From the NCBI RefSeq assembly GCF_000739435.1, contig NZ_CP009159.1, forward strand, positions 1,302,001-1,366,000: a stretch of 64,000 bases of DNA, given 5' to 3'. This stretch comes from Actinobacillus suis ATCC 33415. GTDB taxonomy: Bacteria > Pseudomonadota > Gammaproteobacteria > Enterobacterales > Pasteurellaceae. This document shows, piece by piece, positions 1-8,803 of this stretch; positions within the stretch are counted from its first letter, which is position 1; every line of letters begins with the position of its first letter. The position numbers were made by a program, and so were the translations under genes. Under the pieces are notes generated by a model, which saw only the letters and a program-made list of their open reading frames with translations, made no database searches and was not told where the DNA came from.

Positions 1-22
1 GAGTATAAATCTTAACCTCGAT

Positions 23-60
23 ATTCCCCTCTTTAGTAAAGAGGGGTTAGGGGAGATTTG
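23..60. repeat. Palindromic intergenic repeat upstream of queE
   Basis: The 10-base arms CCCCTCTTTA and TAAAGAGGGG flank a single G (26-46) and are followed by GTTAGGGGAGATTTG. It reads like a short dispersed palindromic element or the terminator of an upstream gene outside the window. The GGGGAG at its right end is the best Shine-Dalgarno-like stretch for queE. Whether it is dispersed elsewhere cannot be judged from this window. Confidence 0.4.
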
Positions 61-68
61 TAAAAATT

Positions 69-701
69 ATGACAAATACTATTTTTACGACAACGACTTT
101 CCCGATTGTCGAAATCTTTGAAAGCCTGCAAGGTGAAGGCTTTAATACAGGCTTACCTTGCATTTTCGTGCGTTTAGGCAAATGTAATCTTGCTTGCCCG
201 TGGTGCGATACCAACTATAACGAATACGAAAAATGGAGCGTGGCGAAAATTCTTGAACGAGTAAAATCTTATTCCGCCAAGAATATTATCATTACCGGCG
301 GCGAGCCCACGATGTATGCCAATTTAAGCGTATTACTCGATGTGTTTAAAGCGGAAGGTTATTGGTTGGCAATTGAAACGAATGGATTAAAAGCCGTACC
401 GAAACAGATTGATTATATCGCCACTAGCCCGAAACTGATGTATCAAGAAAAATATTTGAGAGAATGTATTTCGTTTGCCAACGAAGTTCGTATCGTGATG
501 GATAAAGGCGATGTACAAGGTTTTTGTGAACAAATCGAAACACAAATTACCGCCGAACATTACTACCTTTCTCCATGCGAAGTGGACGGCAAAATGAATT
601 TATTGGAAACCATTACCCAACTTGGTATTTTGAATCAACGAGCCAATAAACCCAAATGGCAATTGAGTTTACAAACTCACAAATTGGTCGGTATTGAATA
701 G
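69..701 (+). CDS. queE: 7-carboxy-7-deazaguanine synthase QueE
   Basis: Radical SAM enzyme that converts 6-carboxytetrahydropterin to 7-carboxy-7-deazaguanine on the queuosine/preQ0 pathway in the cytoplasm. The 210-residue protein has the substrate-loop signature SLQGEG near residue 19, the iron-sulfur cluster cysteines C39, C43 and C46 in a CX3CX2C arrangement, and the SAM-binding TGGEPT near residue 77. Length fits the family. The start has only a distant purine-rich stretch (GGGGAG at the end of the palindromic repeat upstream). A bidirectional hairpin terminator follows and separates it from convergent glpT. The call is firm from the motifs. The rest of a possible queuosine cluster would lie to the left of the window. 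Confidence 0.92.
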   Translation: MTNTIFTTTTFPIVEIFESLQGEGFNTGLPCIFVRLGKCNLACPWCDTNYNEYEKWSVAKILERVKSYSAKNIIITGGEPTMYANLSVLLDVFKAEGYWLAIETNGLKAVPKQIDYIATSPKLMYQEKYLRECISFANEVRIVMDKGDVQGFCEQIETQITAEHYYLSPCEVDGKMNLLETITQLGILNQRANKPKWQLSLQTHKLVGIE

Positions 702-713
702 TACCAATATGAT

Positions 714-746
714 AAAGGCATCGAAGATTTCTCTCCGATGCCTTTT
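714..746. terminator. Bidirectional terminator between queE and glpT
   Basis: Arms AAAGGCATCG (714-723) and CGATGCCTTTT (736-746) form a hairpin between convergent genes, with T-rich or A-rich flanks on both sides. Confidence 0.8.
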
Positions 747-774
747 GCTTTAATCAGTATAAGAAATAATAAAC

Positions 775-2100
775 TTATTCTGCTGATTTTTTATTGAATA
801 ATGTGATAGCAATAAAGCCGAACGCTAAGAAGCTTGAAGCAATAAGTGCATAGAAACCACCGTCCCAGCCATATAAGTCCACCAATTTACCCATTACCCA
901 ACCGGCACTTGCCGAACCTAATAAGTAACCAAATAAACCGGTTAAACCTGTTGCCGTGCCTGTTGCAACACGAGGCACTAGATCCGCTGCCTGTAAGCCG
1001 ATCATCATTACCGGACCATAGATAAGGAAGCCAATTGCTACTAAGCAGATATTATCAACTAAAGGATTACCTGCCGGATTTTTCCAATAAACAATAATCG
1101 CAATTAATACGCCGGCTAAAAACATTAACATTGGCGGCGCACGGTGACCTTTGAATACTTTGTCACTTAAATAACCGCTGGCTAACATACCAAAGATACC
1201 CGCATATTCATATAAGAAGTACGCCCAACTTTGTTTATCGACCGAGAAATGTTTTACCTCTTTTAAGTAAGTCGGCGCCCAGTCAATAATGCCGTAACGA
1301 ATAAAGTAAACAAATACGTTAGCAATCGCAATGGCCCATAAGAATTTATTATTGATGATATATTTACGGAAAATATCCATTGCCGAAAGTGTATCTGCCG
1401 ATTCAACTTTCTCTAAGACTTTTTCACCACGCCATTCATCTACCGGCGGTAAACCTTGTGATTCCGGTGTATCACGCATTAACCAGAACGTAACGAACGC
1501 TAATAAAATCGCAACGAGTGCCGGTAAATAGAAAAGTGATTGCCAAGTACCGAAAATAGCTAAACCAAGAATCGCTAACGGACCGATTAAACCGCCACCT
1601 AAGTTATGAGAAACGTTCCACCAGCTCCACCAACTACCACGTTCTGATTTAGAGAACCAGTTCGTCATTGTTTTAGCGCCCGGTGGATACCCCATACCTT
1701 GGAACCAACCATTTAATGCCGCTAATACAATCATCATTGGAATAGATGCTAAAACACCTGGAACTAAACCGAAAATTAAACTAACAATTGCCGAACCGAG
1801 TAAACCAATAGTAATAAAATATTTTGGATTTGAACGATCCGATACGTTACCCATCACAAATTTACTGATACCGTAAGCTAAAGATAATGCAACCCCAACC
1901 GTACCTAAATCCGCTTTAGAAAAGCCATACTCCTGAATGAGGTACGGCATCGCAAGCGAGAAGTTTTTACGAATAAGATAATAAGCTGCATAACCGATAA
2001 ACACGCCGGCAAATACTTGCCAACGTAATTTTTTATACTCCGCATCAATCTCGCCTGATTTTCTCGGTGCAGGCGGAGATGCCTTTAAGAACGAAAACAT
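775..2100 (-). CDS. glpT: Glycerol-3-phosphate:phosphate antiporter GlpT
   Basis: Inner-membrane major facilitator of the organophosphate:phosphate antiporter family, expected to exchange external glycerol-3-phosphate for internal phosphate. The 441-residue protein has about 12 hydrophobic segments, with GYAAYYLIRKNFS near residue 37 and the conserved stretch NVSHNLGGG in the first half. I placed the start at the ATG at 2098-2100 because AAGGAGT lies just upstream; the reading frame opens 23 codons earlier but without a ribosome site. A promoter-like pair (TTGTGA, 16 bases, TATAAT at 2187-2192) lies upstream. PgtP, 10 kb away, belongs to the same family and the two share the N-terminal IGYAAYY stretch. 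Substrate is assigned by overall resemblance to GlpT. Confidence 0.88.
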   Translation of the reverse strand: MFSFLKASPPAPRKSGEIDAEYKKLRWQVFAGVFIGYAAYYLIRKNFSLAMPYLIQEYGFSKADLGTVGVALSLAYGISKFVMGNVSDRSNPKYFITIGLLGSAIVSLIFGLVPGVLASIPMMIVLAALNGWFQGMGYPPGAKTMTNWFSKSERGSWWSWWNVSHNLGGGLIGPLAILGLAIFGTWQSLFYLPALVAILLAFVTFWLMRDTPESQGLPPVDEWRGEKVLEKVESADTLSAMDIFRKYIINNKFLWAIAIANVFVYFIRYGIIDWAPTYLKEVKHFSVDKQSWAYFLYEYAGIFGMLASGYLSDKVFKGHRAPPMLMFLAGVLIAIIVYWKNPAGNPLVDNICLVAIGFLIYGPVMMIGLQAADLVPRVATGTATGLTGLFGYLLGSASAGWVMGKLVDLYGWDGGFYALIASSFLAFGFIAITLFNKKSAE

Positions 2101-2186
2101 ATAAGACTCCTTATTCATAAAATTGCAAAAACAACATAAACACACACAAAAGAAAATAAAAAACGTCAAAATGTTTGATAACGAGC

Positions 2187-2214
2187 ATTATATGTAAACT
2201 AAATATCTTCACAA
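2187..2214 (-). promoter_or_regulatory. Candidate glpT promoter
   Basis: On the minus strand TTGTGA and a perfect TATAAT are separated by 16 bases, about 90 bases upstream of the glpT start. Seen by eye; no transcription start is known. Confidence 0.45.
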
Positions 2215-2278
2215 GCTTACGAACTTAAACTAGATCAAACTTTTTACATAAAAATACACATCCATCTTCCTATTGAAC

Positions 2279-2311
2279 AAAAAGCCCTCAGATATCACTA
2301 TCTGAGGGCTT
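2279..2311 (-). terminator. pepA terminator
   Basis: Perfect 12-base arms (2283-2294 and 2299-2310) with loop TCAC, followed on the minus strand by a T run. Confidence 0.85.
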
Positions 2312-2337
2312 GCAAATTTTCCTTAAAAATTGACCGC

Positions 2338-3837
2338 TTATTGATTATTTGCTTTATTAATCAAGAATTGGCTTAACAGTGAAACCGGTCTGCCGGTTGC
2401 GCCTTTCGCTGCACCGGACTTCCAAGCCGTACCAGCAATATCTAAATGCGCCCAAGTATATTTTTTGGTAAAGTTTGATAAAAACTGCCCAGCTGTAATG
2501 GCACCGCCTAGACGCCCACCAATATTAGCGAGATCAGCAAAATTCGATTTAAGTTGCTCTTGATATTCTTCACCTAATGGTAAACGCCACGCTTTATCGT
2601 CCGCTTGTTCCGCTGCATTTAATAAATCATTCGCCAGCACATTACTGGTCGACATTAAACCGCTGTTGTGTGCGCCAAGCGCAATCATGCAAGCGCCGGT
2701 TAAAGTCGCCACATCAATCACTAATTCCGGCTCAAAGCGTTCTACATAGGTCAATGTATCGCATAAAACTAAGCGACCTTCCGCATCGGTATTCAATACT
2801 TCAACAGTTAAACCATTCATCGTCGTCAGAATATCACCCGGTCGATATGCATTGCCGTCCGGCATATTTTCACAACCGGCTAAAACACCGATGACATTCA
2901 GCGGTAATTTCATTTCCGCTAGCGCTTTCATCGTACCGTAAACCGAAGCAGCGCCGCCCATATCATACTTCATTTCATCCATTGAGTCGGATGGTTTAAT
3001 CGAAATACCGCCTGAGTCAAACGTCAGCCCTTTACCCACTAATACAATGGGTTTAGCATCCGGATTCGGGTGATTACGATATTCAATTACAGACAAATAA
3101 GCCGGATTCTGTGAACCACGAGAAACCGCCAAATAAGCATTCATCGATAATGAATCCATTTCCACTTCATCAACTATACTGGTTTGAATATTTTCATATT
3201 CAGTCGCTAAATCTTTCACTAATTCGGCAAGATAAGCCGGATTACATACATTTGGTGGACAATTTGCGACATTTTTAGCAAAAGTGATACCGGTTGAAAT
3301 CGCTTTACCATGCTCTAATGCTCTTTCCGCATCAGCTAAATCTTTACGATTAGCGACGTTAAAAATCACACGACGCAATTCCCGACGCACCTCAGGCTTA
3401 ATGCTTTTGAAATCATTATAAGCATATAAACTTTCCTGAATCGCTTCTACGGCAAAACGTACATTCCAATAGGTTGATCGCCCTTTTACATGTAGCTCAG
3501 TTAAGAAACAAACCGCTTCCATTGAGCCCGTTTCGTTGATGGTTTGCACCATTTTTTGAATAATCTGCTTATATTGGCGCTCATTTAACTCTCGTTCTTT
3601 TCCGCAACCAACAAGCAATATGCGATCTGCAGGTACATTCGGTACGTTATGTAACAAAAGCGTTTGGCCTGCTTTACCTTCTAAATCGCCGCGTCTTAGT
3701 AAAGCACTAATATAACCTTCACTTAATTTATCTAATTGGTCTGCTGCTGCAGAAAGGCGGCGAGGTTCATATACGCCAACCACTAAACACGCAGTACGTT
3801 GTTTTTCTACGCTACCATTTTTTACGCTAAATTCCAT
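2338..3837 (-). CDS. pepA: Cytosol (leucyl) aminopeptidase PepA
   Basis: Two-metal M17 aminopeptidase that removes N-terminal residues from peptides in the cytoplasm; in E. coli the homologue also binds DNA at the cer and car sites. The 499-residue protein carries the metal-binding signature NTDAEGRL at residues 349-356 and the upstream [11 protein letters not shown] with its metal-binding lysine and aspartate. I chose the ATG at 3835-3837 rather than the in-frame GTG one codon earlier because AGAGGT sits at the proper distance for the ATG. pepA is commonly divergent from lptFG in gammaproteobacteria. Here the same arrangement is seen, but an extra periplasmic-protein gene sits in between. 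It ends in a strong terminator. Confidence 0.93.
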   Translation of the reverse strand: MEFSVKNGSVEKQRTACLVVGVYEPRRLSAAADQLDKLSEGYISALLRRGDLEGKAGQTLLLHNVPNVPADRILLVGCGKERELNERQYKQIIQKMVQTINETGSMEAVCFLTELHVKGRSTYWNVRFAVEAIQESLYAYNDFKSIKPEVRRELRRVIFNVANRKDLADAERALEHGKAISTGITFAKNVANCPPNVCNPAYLAELVKDLATEYENIQTSIVDEVEMDSLSMNAYLAVSRGSQNPAYLSVIEYRNHPNPDAKPIVLVGKGLTFDSGGISIKPSDSMDEMKYDMGGAASVYGTMKALAEMKLPLNVIGVLAGCENMPDGNAYRPGDILTTMNGLTVEVLNTDAEGRLVLCDTLTYVERFEPELVIDVATLTGACMIALGAHNSGLMSTSNVLANDLLNAAEQADDKAWRLPLGEEYQEQLKSNFADLANIGGRLGGAITAGQFLSNFTKKYTWAHLDIAGTAWKSGAAKGATGRPVSLLSQFLINKANNQ

Positions 3838-4195
3838 CACTACCTCTTTATCTCAAATCGGTTAAGGCCAAAAGTAACGCTGAGTTACTCGTATCACAAG
3901 TAAGCTACCTATTTATCGAGTAAATTACAAGTAGAAAATAACAGAAATGAAAACTTCATCGAAAAATCTCCCTATTTTGAAGAAAATCATAGTTTTTCTC
4001 AAAATACCATAAAGGATTCATAGGGTTAGTAATCTTAAGTCGGTACAAACCACGTGAGCTCGCCCATTTTTCACCGTTGCAAGAGGCTTGCCTTTTCAAG
4101 GTGTTGTTTTATACTAATTAATCTATTATTTATGATGAATTTATCGGCAAATAAATTGTCACAATTAATCTATAAAATCATAAATGGAACTTACA
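3838..4195. other. Intergenic region between divergent pepA and the periplasmic protein gene
   Basis: About 360 AT-rich bases with no convincing coding potential. It holds an imperfect palindrome (ATTTTGAAGAAAA near 3973 paired with TTTTTCTCAAAAT near 3993) and a small GCAAG/CTTGC hairpin near 4078-4090. A weak promoter-like TTGTTT with a TATTTA about 17 bases on (near 4105-4133) faces the downstream gene. It should contain the pepA promoter too, but I cannot place it confidently. Confidence 0.4.
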
Positions 4196-5017
4196 ATGAA
4201 AAAATTAATGAATAAAACTTTTCTTACCGGTCTCGTATGCCTATTTGTCAATGCGCCAGTATTAGCAGACGACAATGCGTTATTTAATCGCTACGAGCAA
4301 GCTAAACTCCGTATTGCTTATGAAGGACAAGCGGGTGAATTATTACAACAATTAGCACAACGCTTAAAAGTTGGCTTTATTACTTATGAGTTAGATACAA
4401 CTCGTTCTGTATCGATTCCAAACAATGGTGAAGTAACGATTAAATCTCTTACTCAACAATTGGAATCGCAATTACCGAATACGGATATTCGTTTTGAAAA
4501 AATTGGCTCTCGTTTATTTTTAGTCGCATCGAATAAAGGTGGTGAACCGCTAGTTGCTCAAAAACAAAGCACTGAACAATTTATTGGTGAAGCGATTTTC
4601 TCTTCTGATGAAGAATCAGCACCAGTTACTGTAACTACTGCGGCTACAGCGCAAACTAATAATACTTCGGCACAAACCAGTGAAAGTGCGCAGAAATTGC
4701 AAAGTATTATTGATATAGTGACGAATAAAGAGGCGATTGCAAAATCAAAAAATAAAACGCCTCAATATCAAGTTGCCGGTAAAGAGAAGTTAGGTTTACA
4801 AAATATCCGAGTTACACCTTTAGGGACTTTCTTAGTGTTTGCCGATAACGTTAATGTAAAAGCTTTGCGTGTCACCGGCAGATTTGAAGATATCGCACAA
4901 CATGATAATTTAATTGCTATCGTGCATAAAGAGCGAGCGTCACCGGCAGAAATCGAAGTGACTGATAAGAATGGTAAAAAATTACTCTTAAAAAAATCAA
5001 TAGTAAAATCTAAATGA
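4196..5017 (+). CDS. Secreted periplasmic protein with an STN/DotD-like N-terminal domain
   Basis: I do not recognise a named family. The 273-residue protein starts with a clear signal peptide (basic MKK, hydrophobic core, cleavage near VLA|DD). Residues about 30-105 (short strands, then GSRLFLVAS) resemble the small STN/DotD-type domain found at the start of secretins and TonB-dependent receptors. A threonine/alanine/serine/glutamine-rich linker follows (about 135-165), then a compact C-terminal domain rich in beta strands ending in a lysine-rich tail. The start at 4196 is preferred over the ATG at 4184 because GGAA precedes it. It is inserted between pepA and lptFG, has its own terminator, and may have an envelope role. 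Function unknown. Confidence 0.7.
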   Translation: MKKLMNKTFLTGLVCLFVNAPVLADDNALFNRYEQAKLRIAYEGQAGELLQQLAQRLKVGFITYELDTTRSVSIPNNGEVTIKSLTQQLESQLPNTDIRFEKIGSRLFLVASNKGGEPLVAQKQSTEQFIGEAIFSSDEESAPVTVTTAATAQTNNTSAQTSESAQKLQSIIDIVTNKEAIAKSKNKTPQYQVAGKEKLGLQNIRVTPLGTFLVFADNVNVKALRVTGRFEDIAQHDNLIAIVHKERASPAEIEVTDKNGKKLLLKKSIVKSK

Positions 5018-5021
5018 CCTA

Positions 5022-5042
5022 AAGCCCCGGACTTCGGGGCTT
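5022..5042 (+). terminator. Terminator after the periplasmic protein gene
   Basis: GC-rich hairpin AAGCCCCG / CGGGGCTT with loop GACTT, followed by TATTAATTT. The T tract is weak. Confidence 0.6.
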
Positions 5043-5242
5043 ATTAATTTACCGGCAGAGAAAATCCTTTCGTGATTTTTTAATGCAAAAAAGGTATGAT
5101 TAGTAACTTTTATAAGCGGTCTATTTTCACTCATTTTTTGCAAATATATCCCCTGTTCGGCAACAATGAGCGGAAACATATCGTTTTACCTTATCTAGTT
5201 AAACCGTATTAACGGTGAAATTATCTCAATGAGAGTGTTATC

Positions 5243-6346
5243 GTGATTTTAAGTCGATATTTAACGAAAGAGATCTTCAAAAGCCAATTAGCGATCTTAT
5301 TCATTTTGTTATTAATGTTTTTTAGTCAGCAGCTGATTACCGTGCTGAATTCTGCTGTCAGCGGGAAAGTACCAACCGACTTAGTACTGAGTTTATTAGG
5401 ATTAGGGATGCCCGCTTTAGCTCAATTTATGTTGCCGCTTTCACTATTTGTTGCGTTACTGCTGACTTTAGGGCGCTTTTATACTGAAAGTGAAATTACC
5501 GTGATGCGAGCGTGCGGTATCGGGCAAAGTTTATTAACCCGAGTAGCGTTTTTCTTATCTATTTTTACTACGGCTCTTGCAGTATATAACGTGTTTTGGC
5601 TCACGCCTTGGGCTATCAATAAGCAAAGTGAAATGTTAGCAGAGGCGAAGTCTAATCCACGTTTTTCAGCATTGTCAGCCGGTCAATTTATGACCGCAGG
5701 TGGTTACGTTTTATTTATTGAAAATATTAATAACGAACAAAATAAATTAAACGATATTTATGTGTTCCAACCGGATCAACAGAAGAAAAATCGCCCTTCC
5801 GTAGTGGTTGCGGAATCCGGTCAGTTACAAGGTTTACCAAACGGAGATCAAATTCTCACCCTTGAAAACAGTACCCGCTATGAAGGTACGGCAAATACCG
5901 CAGATTTTAGAATTTCCCATTTTGACAATTACCAAGCTTATCTCGGCTACCAAGATGTGGATTCGAATGAAAAATTAGTACAACGAGCGGATTTCAACAA
6001 ATTAATGACCGATTCATCCAACGAAGCTAAAGCAGAATTGCAATGGCGCTTTGCACTAATTTTTGCCGTACCACTCATGGCATTATTAGCCGTACCAATG
6101 AGTAGCGTAAACCCTCGTCAAGGTCGTTTCGCTAAAGTGATTCCGGCAGTATTGCTGTATTTGATCTATTTCTTGCTACAAAGCTCACTCAAATCTTCCG
6201 GTGCTTCGGGCAAATTAGATGCGACATTATTAATGCCGTTAGTATCGATTGCATTCTTTATACTGGCAATGGTGATGAACTTCTGGGATACAAAATGGAT
6301 GTCAGCAATTCGTTATTCTTTCAGTCGTAATAAGGCGGTGGCGTAA
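5243..6346 (+). CDS. lptF: LPS export system permease LptF
   Basis: Inner-membrane subunit of the LptB2FG ABC exporter that extracts LPS from the inner membrane and passes it to LptC and LptA. The 367-residue protein shows the LptF start pattern (SRYLTKEIFKSQLAILF), three N-terminal membrane segments, a large periplasmic region (about 130-265) and three C-terminal membrane segments. The start codon is GTG, preceded by GAGAG; it matches the family start, whereas later ATG codons would lose the first membrane helix. It abuts lptG directly (TAA then ATG with no gap), so the two are cotranscribed and probably coupled. lptB, lptA and lptC are not in the window. Confidence 0.92.
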   Translation: MILSRYLTKEIFKSQLAILFILLLMFFSQQLITVLNSAVSGKVPTDLVLSLLGLGMPALAQFMLPLSLFVALLLTLGRFYTESEITVMRACGIGQSLLTRVAFFLSIFTTALAVYNVFWLTPWAINKQSEMLAEAKSNPRFSALSAGQFMTAGGYVLFIENINNEQNKLNDIYVFQPDQQKKNRPSVVVAESGQLQGLPNGDQILTLENSTRYEGTANTADFRISHFDNYQAYLGYQDVDSNEKLVQRADFNKLMTDSSNEAKAELQWRFALIFAVPLMALLAVPMSSVNPRQGRFAKVIPAVLLYLIYFLLQSSLKSSGASGKLDATLLMPLVSIAFFILAMVMNFWDTKWMSAIRYSFSRNKAVA

Positions 6347-7429
6347 ATGAATTTATTTGGTATGAATATTCTTGAGCGCTATATCGGCAAAACCATTATT
6401 ACGATGATTTTTGCCGTGCTGCTCATGTCGAGTGGCTTAGTGTTTATCATCAAATTAGTCGAAGAATTTAAAGATGTCGGTAAAGGATCTTATGACGCTT
6501 TAACCGCCACTTACTATTCACTTTTAATGCTACCAAGCGATATTAAAGAGTTTATCCCTGTGGTTGCCTTAATCGGCGGCTTATTAGGTTTAGGAAACCT
6601 TGCCAGCCGTAGCGAATTAGTAGTTATGCAATCTTCCGGATTTTCTCGTTTTAGAATCGGCTTAGCGGTAATGAAAACCGCAATTCCACTCATCGTTTTT
6701 ACGATGCTAGTCAGCGAATGGGGAATCCCGCAAACCGAACAATATGCCCGTAATATGCGTTCCATCGCACAAAGCGGCGGTTCAATGCTATCAACGAAAG
6801 GCGGCTTTTGGGCAAAAGACGGAAATGATTTTATTTATATTCGCCATATCGAAAATGAACGTAAATTAAATAATCTATCGATTTATCATTTTGAAGATAA
6901 ATCTTTAAAATCAGTCACTCAAGCTCAGAATGCGGTTTTTAACGGCAAAAATTGGACGCTTCAGAATGTACAAACATCTTCGATTACCGATAACAGTATT
7001 CAACAAGCGAAAGAAATCAACAAAGATTGGCAAACGACAATCACACCAAGCAAATTAGGTATCGTATCGCTCAAACCGGAATCACTTTCTATTTCAGGTT
7101 TATCCGATTATGTCGGCTTCTTGAAAGAAACCGGACAAGATTCCAAACGTTTCCAAATTGCGTTTTGGCGTAAAGTGTATCAGCCGATTTCAATGGCGGT
7201 GATGATGTTGCTTGCGATCTCGTTTGTCTTTGGACCGCTTCGCAGTAGCGCAATGGGAACCAAATTATTTATCGGTATCATCGCCGGCTTCGTGTTCTAT
7301 GTATCCAACATCGTGTTTGGCAATATGACACTCGTCTTCTCATGGATACCGGTTGCGATCGGTGCATTAATCCCAAGCTTAATCTGTTTAAGTATCGTTT
7401 GGTGGCTACTGACCAAAAAACGTGATTAA
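6347..7429 (+). CDS. lptG: LPS export system permease LptG
   Basis: Partner permease of LptF in the LPS exporter. The 360-residue protein has the LptG N-terminal pattern LERYIGKTI, the conserved GSYDALTA stretch near residue 47, a periplasmic domain between membrane segments three and four, and three C-terminal helices. Its ATG follows the lptF stop codon with no spacer, which points to translational coupling. An Apl-type uptake signal (7438-7446) follows the stop codon; beyond it begins the block with foreign uptake signals. The gene is unremarkable otherwise. Confidence 0.92.
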   Translation: MNLFGMNILERYIGKTIITMIFAVLLMSSGLVFIIKLVEEFKDVGKGSYDALTATYYSLLMLPSDIKEFIPVVALIGGLLGLGNLASRSELVVMQSSGFSRFRIGLAVMKTAIPLIVFTMLVSEWGIPQTEQYARNMRSIAQSGGSMLSTKGGFWAKDGNDFIYIRHIENERKLNNLSIYHFEDKSLKSVTQAQNAVFNGKNWTLQNVQTSSITDNSIQQAKEINKDWQTTITPSKLGIVSLKPESLSISGLSDYVGFLKETGQDSKRFQIAFWRKVYQPISMAVMMLLAISFVFGPLRSSAMGTKLFIGIIAGFVFYVSNIVFGNMTLVFSWIPVAIGALIPSLICLSIVWWLLTKKRD

Positions 7430-7437
7430 TCCATAAC

Positions 7438-7446
7438 ACAAGCGGT
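7438..7446 (+). repeat. Apl-type DNA uptake signal (last before the pgt island)
   Basis: ACAAGCGGT followed by TAAATTTCTGCAA, the extended Actinobacillus-type uptake signal. It is the left-hand native marker just outside the pgt block. Confidence 0.8.
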
Positions 7447-7524
7447 TAAATTTCTGCAACATTTTGTTTCTATATATGGATAAATGTCTGCGTTGGGTAT
7501 TTGAAGCTCTTAAACTCATTGCTT

Positions 7525-7554
7525 AAAAGTGCGGTGACATTCACCGCACTTTTT
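7525..7554. terminator. Hin-type uptake-signal pair forming the pgtA terminator
   Basis: AAAAGTGCGGTGA and its exact reverse complement, separated by CAT, make a 13-base-pair stem with five T on the plus strand and four on the minus strand. Both arms contain the Haemophilus-type uptake core AAGTGCGGT. It lies between convergent lptG and pgtA. Confidence 0.85.
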
Positions 7555-7558
7555 AACT

Positions 7559-8803
7559 TTAATCTTTGTAATCCTCTTTATTCAAATCATATTTCTTCAT
7601 ACGTAAATACAATTTCTTACGCGGAATTTGCAGATATTCCGCCGCATCATTAATTCGCCCTTGAAAACGGTTTAACACATCAGTAATCACTGTTTTCTCA
7701 TATTCTTCAATCCGTTCATCCAATGATAACTCGCCTTGATTTTCAGCTATAAAATGGAGATTATCGTTTTGTACCGTCACACCAACGGCATATAATTCCG
7801 CTGTATGAATCAGCTGGCTAATATTGCCTAACCACTGTTGTGATAATAATTGTTTTAAGAAAGTATCGGTTACAGCCGGTTTTTTCTTTTTCAGTTTTTG
7901 ACAAGTTAAAGTTAAATAATGGCGAAATAACGGCTCAATATCTGAAGGTCTTTGTGCCAATGGAATACACTCAATTTGAGTAAGAGCAAAAGCATAAAAT
8001 AATTCCGGCAATAGACCGTATTCAGATAACAACTGCTGAGGCGAATATTGGCTAATTGCAATCACTCGATTTTGCTGATCCTGCTGAATAAACTGCGCCA
8101 GTAGTTTTTGCGTAGGTTTGCTCAAATACTCAATATTTTTTAAAATAATGACCGCACTTTTTAGGTGAGGTAACTGACTTTGTAATGTCTCACTATCTTC
8201 TTGCTCCAACAATTCAACAAAATATTTTTGTTCAAAACGTGACTTTGCCAATTTATACAAATAATTCGCCGCTAAAGTTCTCCCCGTACCAATTTCACCA
8301 AAAATAAAAATCGGTAAATTAGTTTCAGATAACTGTTGCAAGCGTTTACGGTGAGATTTAATCCAATGACTTTGTCCAATAAAATGGGTTTCTAGCTCAC
8401 TTTGTTGCCATAATTTAGTGGCAAGTTGCGTTTGTCGTTGTTCACAGGCTTGTGCCACTTGCTGTAAGAATTTTTCAGGTCGTACAGGTTTCTCAATAAA
8501 ATAAAAAGCCCCCTTTTGCATAGCTTCAATTGCCATAGGCACATCGCCATGTCCCGTAATCAAAATAACTGGTAGCTGCTTATCTTTAGCATGAATTTGT
8601 TCCAGTAATTGCCAGCCAGACATTTGTGGCATATAAATATCACTAACCACAATACCTTGCCAATCCTCACTAATCTGTTCTAGCGCTGTAACTGGATTAT
8701 TGACCGCAATAGTGCGATAGCCTTCTAGTTCTAACAATGATTGATAGGCTTGCAGTACATCTTGATCATCATCAATTAATAAAACGGTGTAGTTATGACT
8801 CAT
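7559..8803 (-). CDS. pgtA: Phosphoglycerate transport response regulator PgtA
   Basis: Response regulator of the Salmonella-type phosphoglycerate uptake system; with PgtB and PgtC it controls pgtP. The 414-residue protein has an N-terminal receiver domain with acidic pocket D11-D13, phospho-acceptor D55, T83 and K105. A degenerate AAA+ region follows, with a Walker A-like GEIGTGRT but no GAFTGA loop, so sigma-54 contact is unlikely. A Fis-type helix-turn-helix lies at about 376-405 (NDAAEYLQIPRKKLYLRMKKY). It overlaps the 3' end of pgtB by 11 bases, so the two are translated together. It contains the Hin-type uptake core at 8151-8159. Family assignment is from resemblance to the DctD/PgtA group and from the complete gene set. 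Confidence 0.85.
   Translation of the reverse strand: MSHNYTVLLIDDDQDVLQAYQSLLELEGYRTIAVNNPVTALEQISEDWQGIVVSDIYMPQMSGWQLLEQIHAKDKQLPVILITGHGDVPMAIEAMQKGAFYFIEKPVRPEKFLQQVAQACEQRQTQLATKLWQQSELETHFIGQSHWIKSHRKRLQQLSETNLPIFIFGEIGTGRTLAANYLYKLAKSRFEQKYFVELLEQEDSETLQSQLPHLKSAVIILKNIEYLSKPTQKLLAQFIQQDQQNRVIAISQYSPQQLLSEYGLLPELFYAFALTQIECIPLAQRPSDIEPLFRHYLTLTCQKLKKKKPAVTDTFLKQLLSQQWLGNISQLIHTAELYAVGVTVQNDNLHFIAENQGELSLDERIEEYEKTVITDVLNRFQGRINDAAEYLQIPRKKLYLRMKKYDLNKEDYKD
8151..8159 (-). repeat. Hin-type DNA uptake signal inside pgtA
   Basis: Perfect AAGTGCGGT core on the minus strand, followed by CATT. This is the Haemophilus/Pasteurella dialect, not the Actinobacillus one. Confidence 0.75.

Noticed and set aside
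2225..2238. FNR- or CRP-like site upstream of glpT
   Set aside because: TTGATCTAGTTTAA on the minus strand matches only part of the FNR consensus and sits near -51, not at an activating position.
4997..5179. 60-codon minus-strand reading frame upstream of lptF
   Set aside because: It covers a terminator and a degenerate uptake signal, has no ribosome site and resembles no protein I know.
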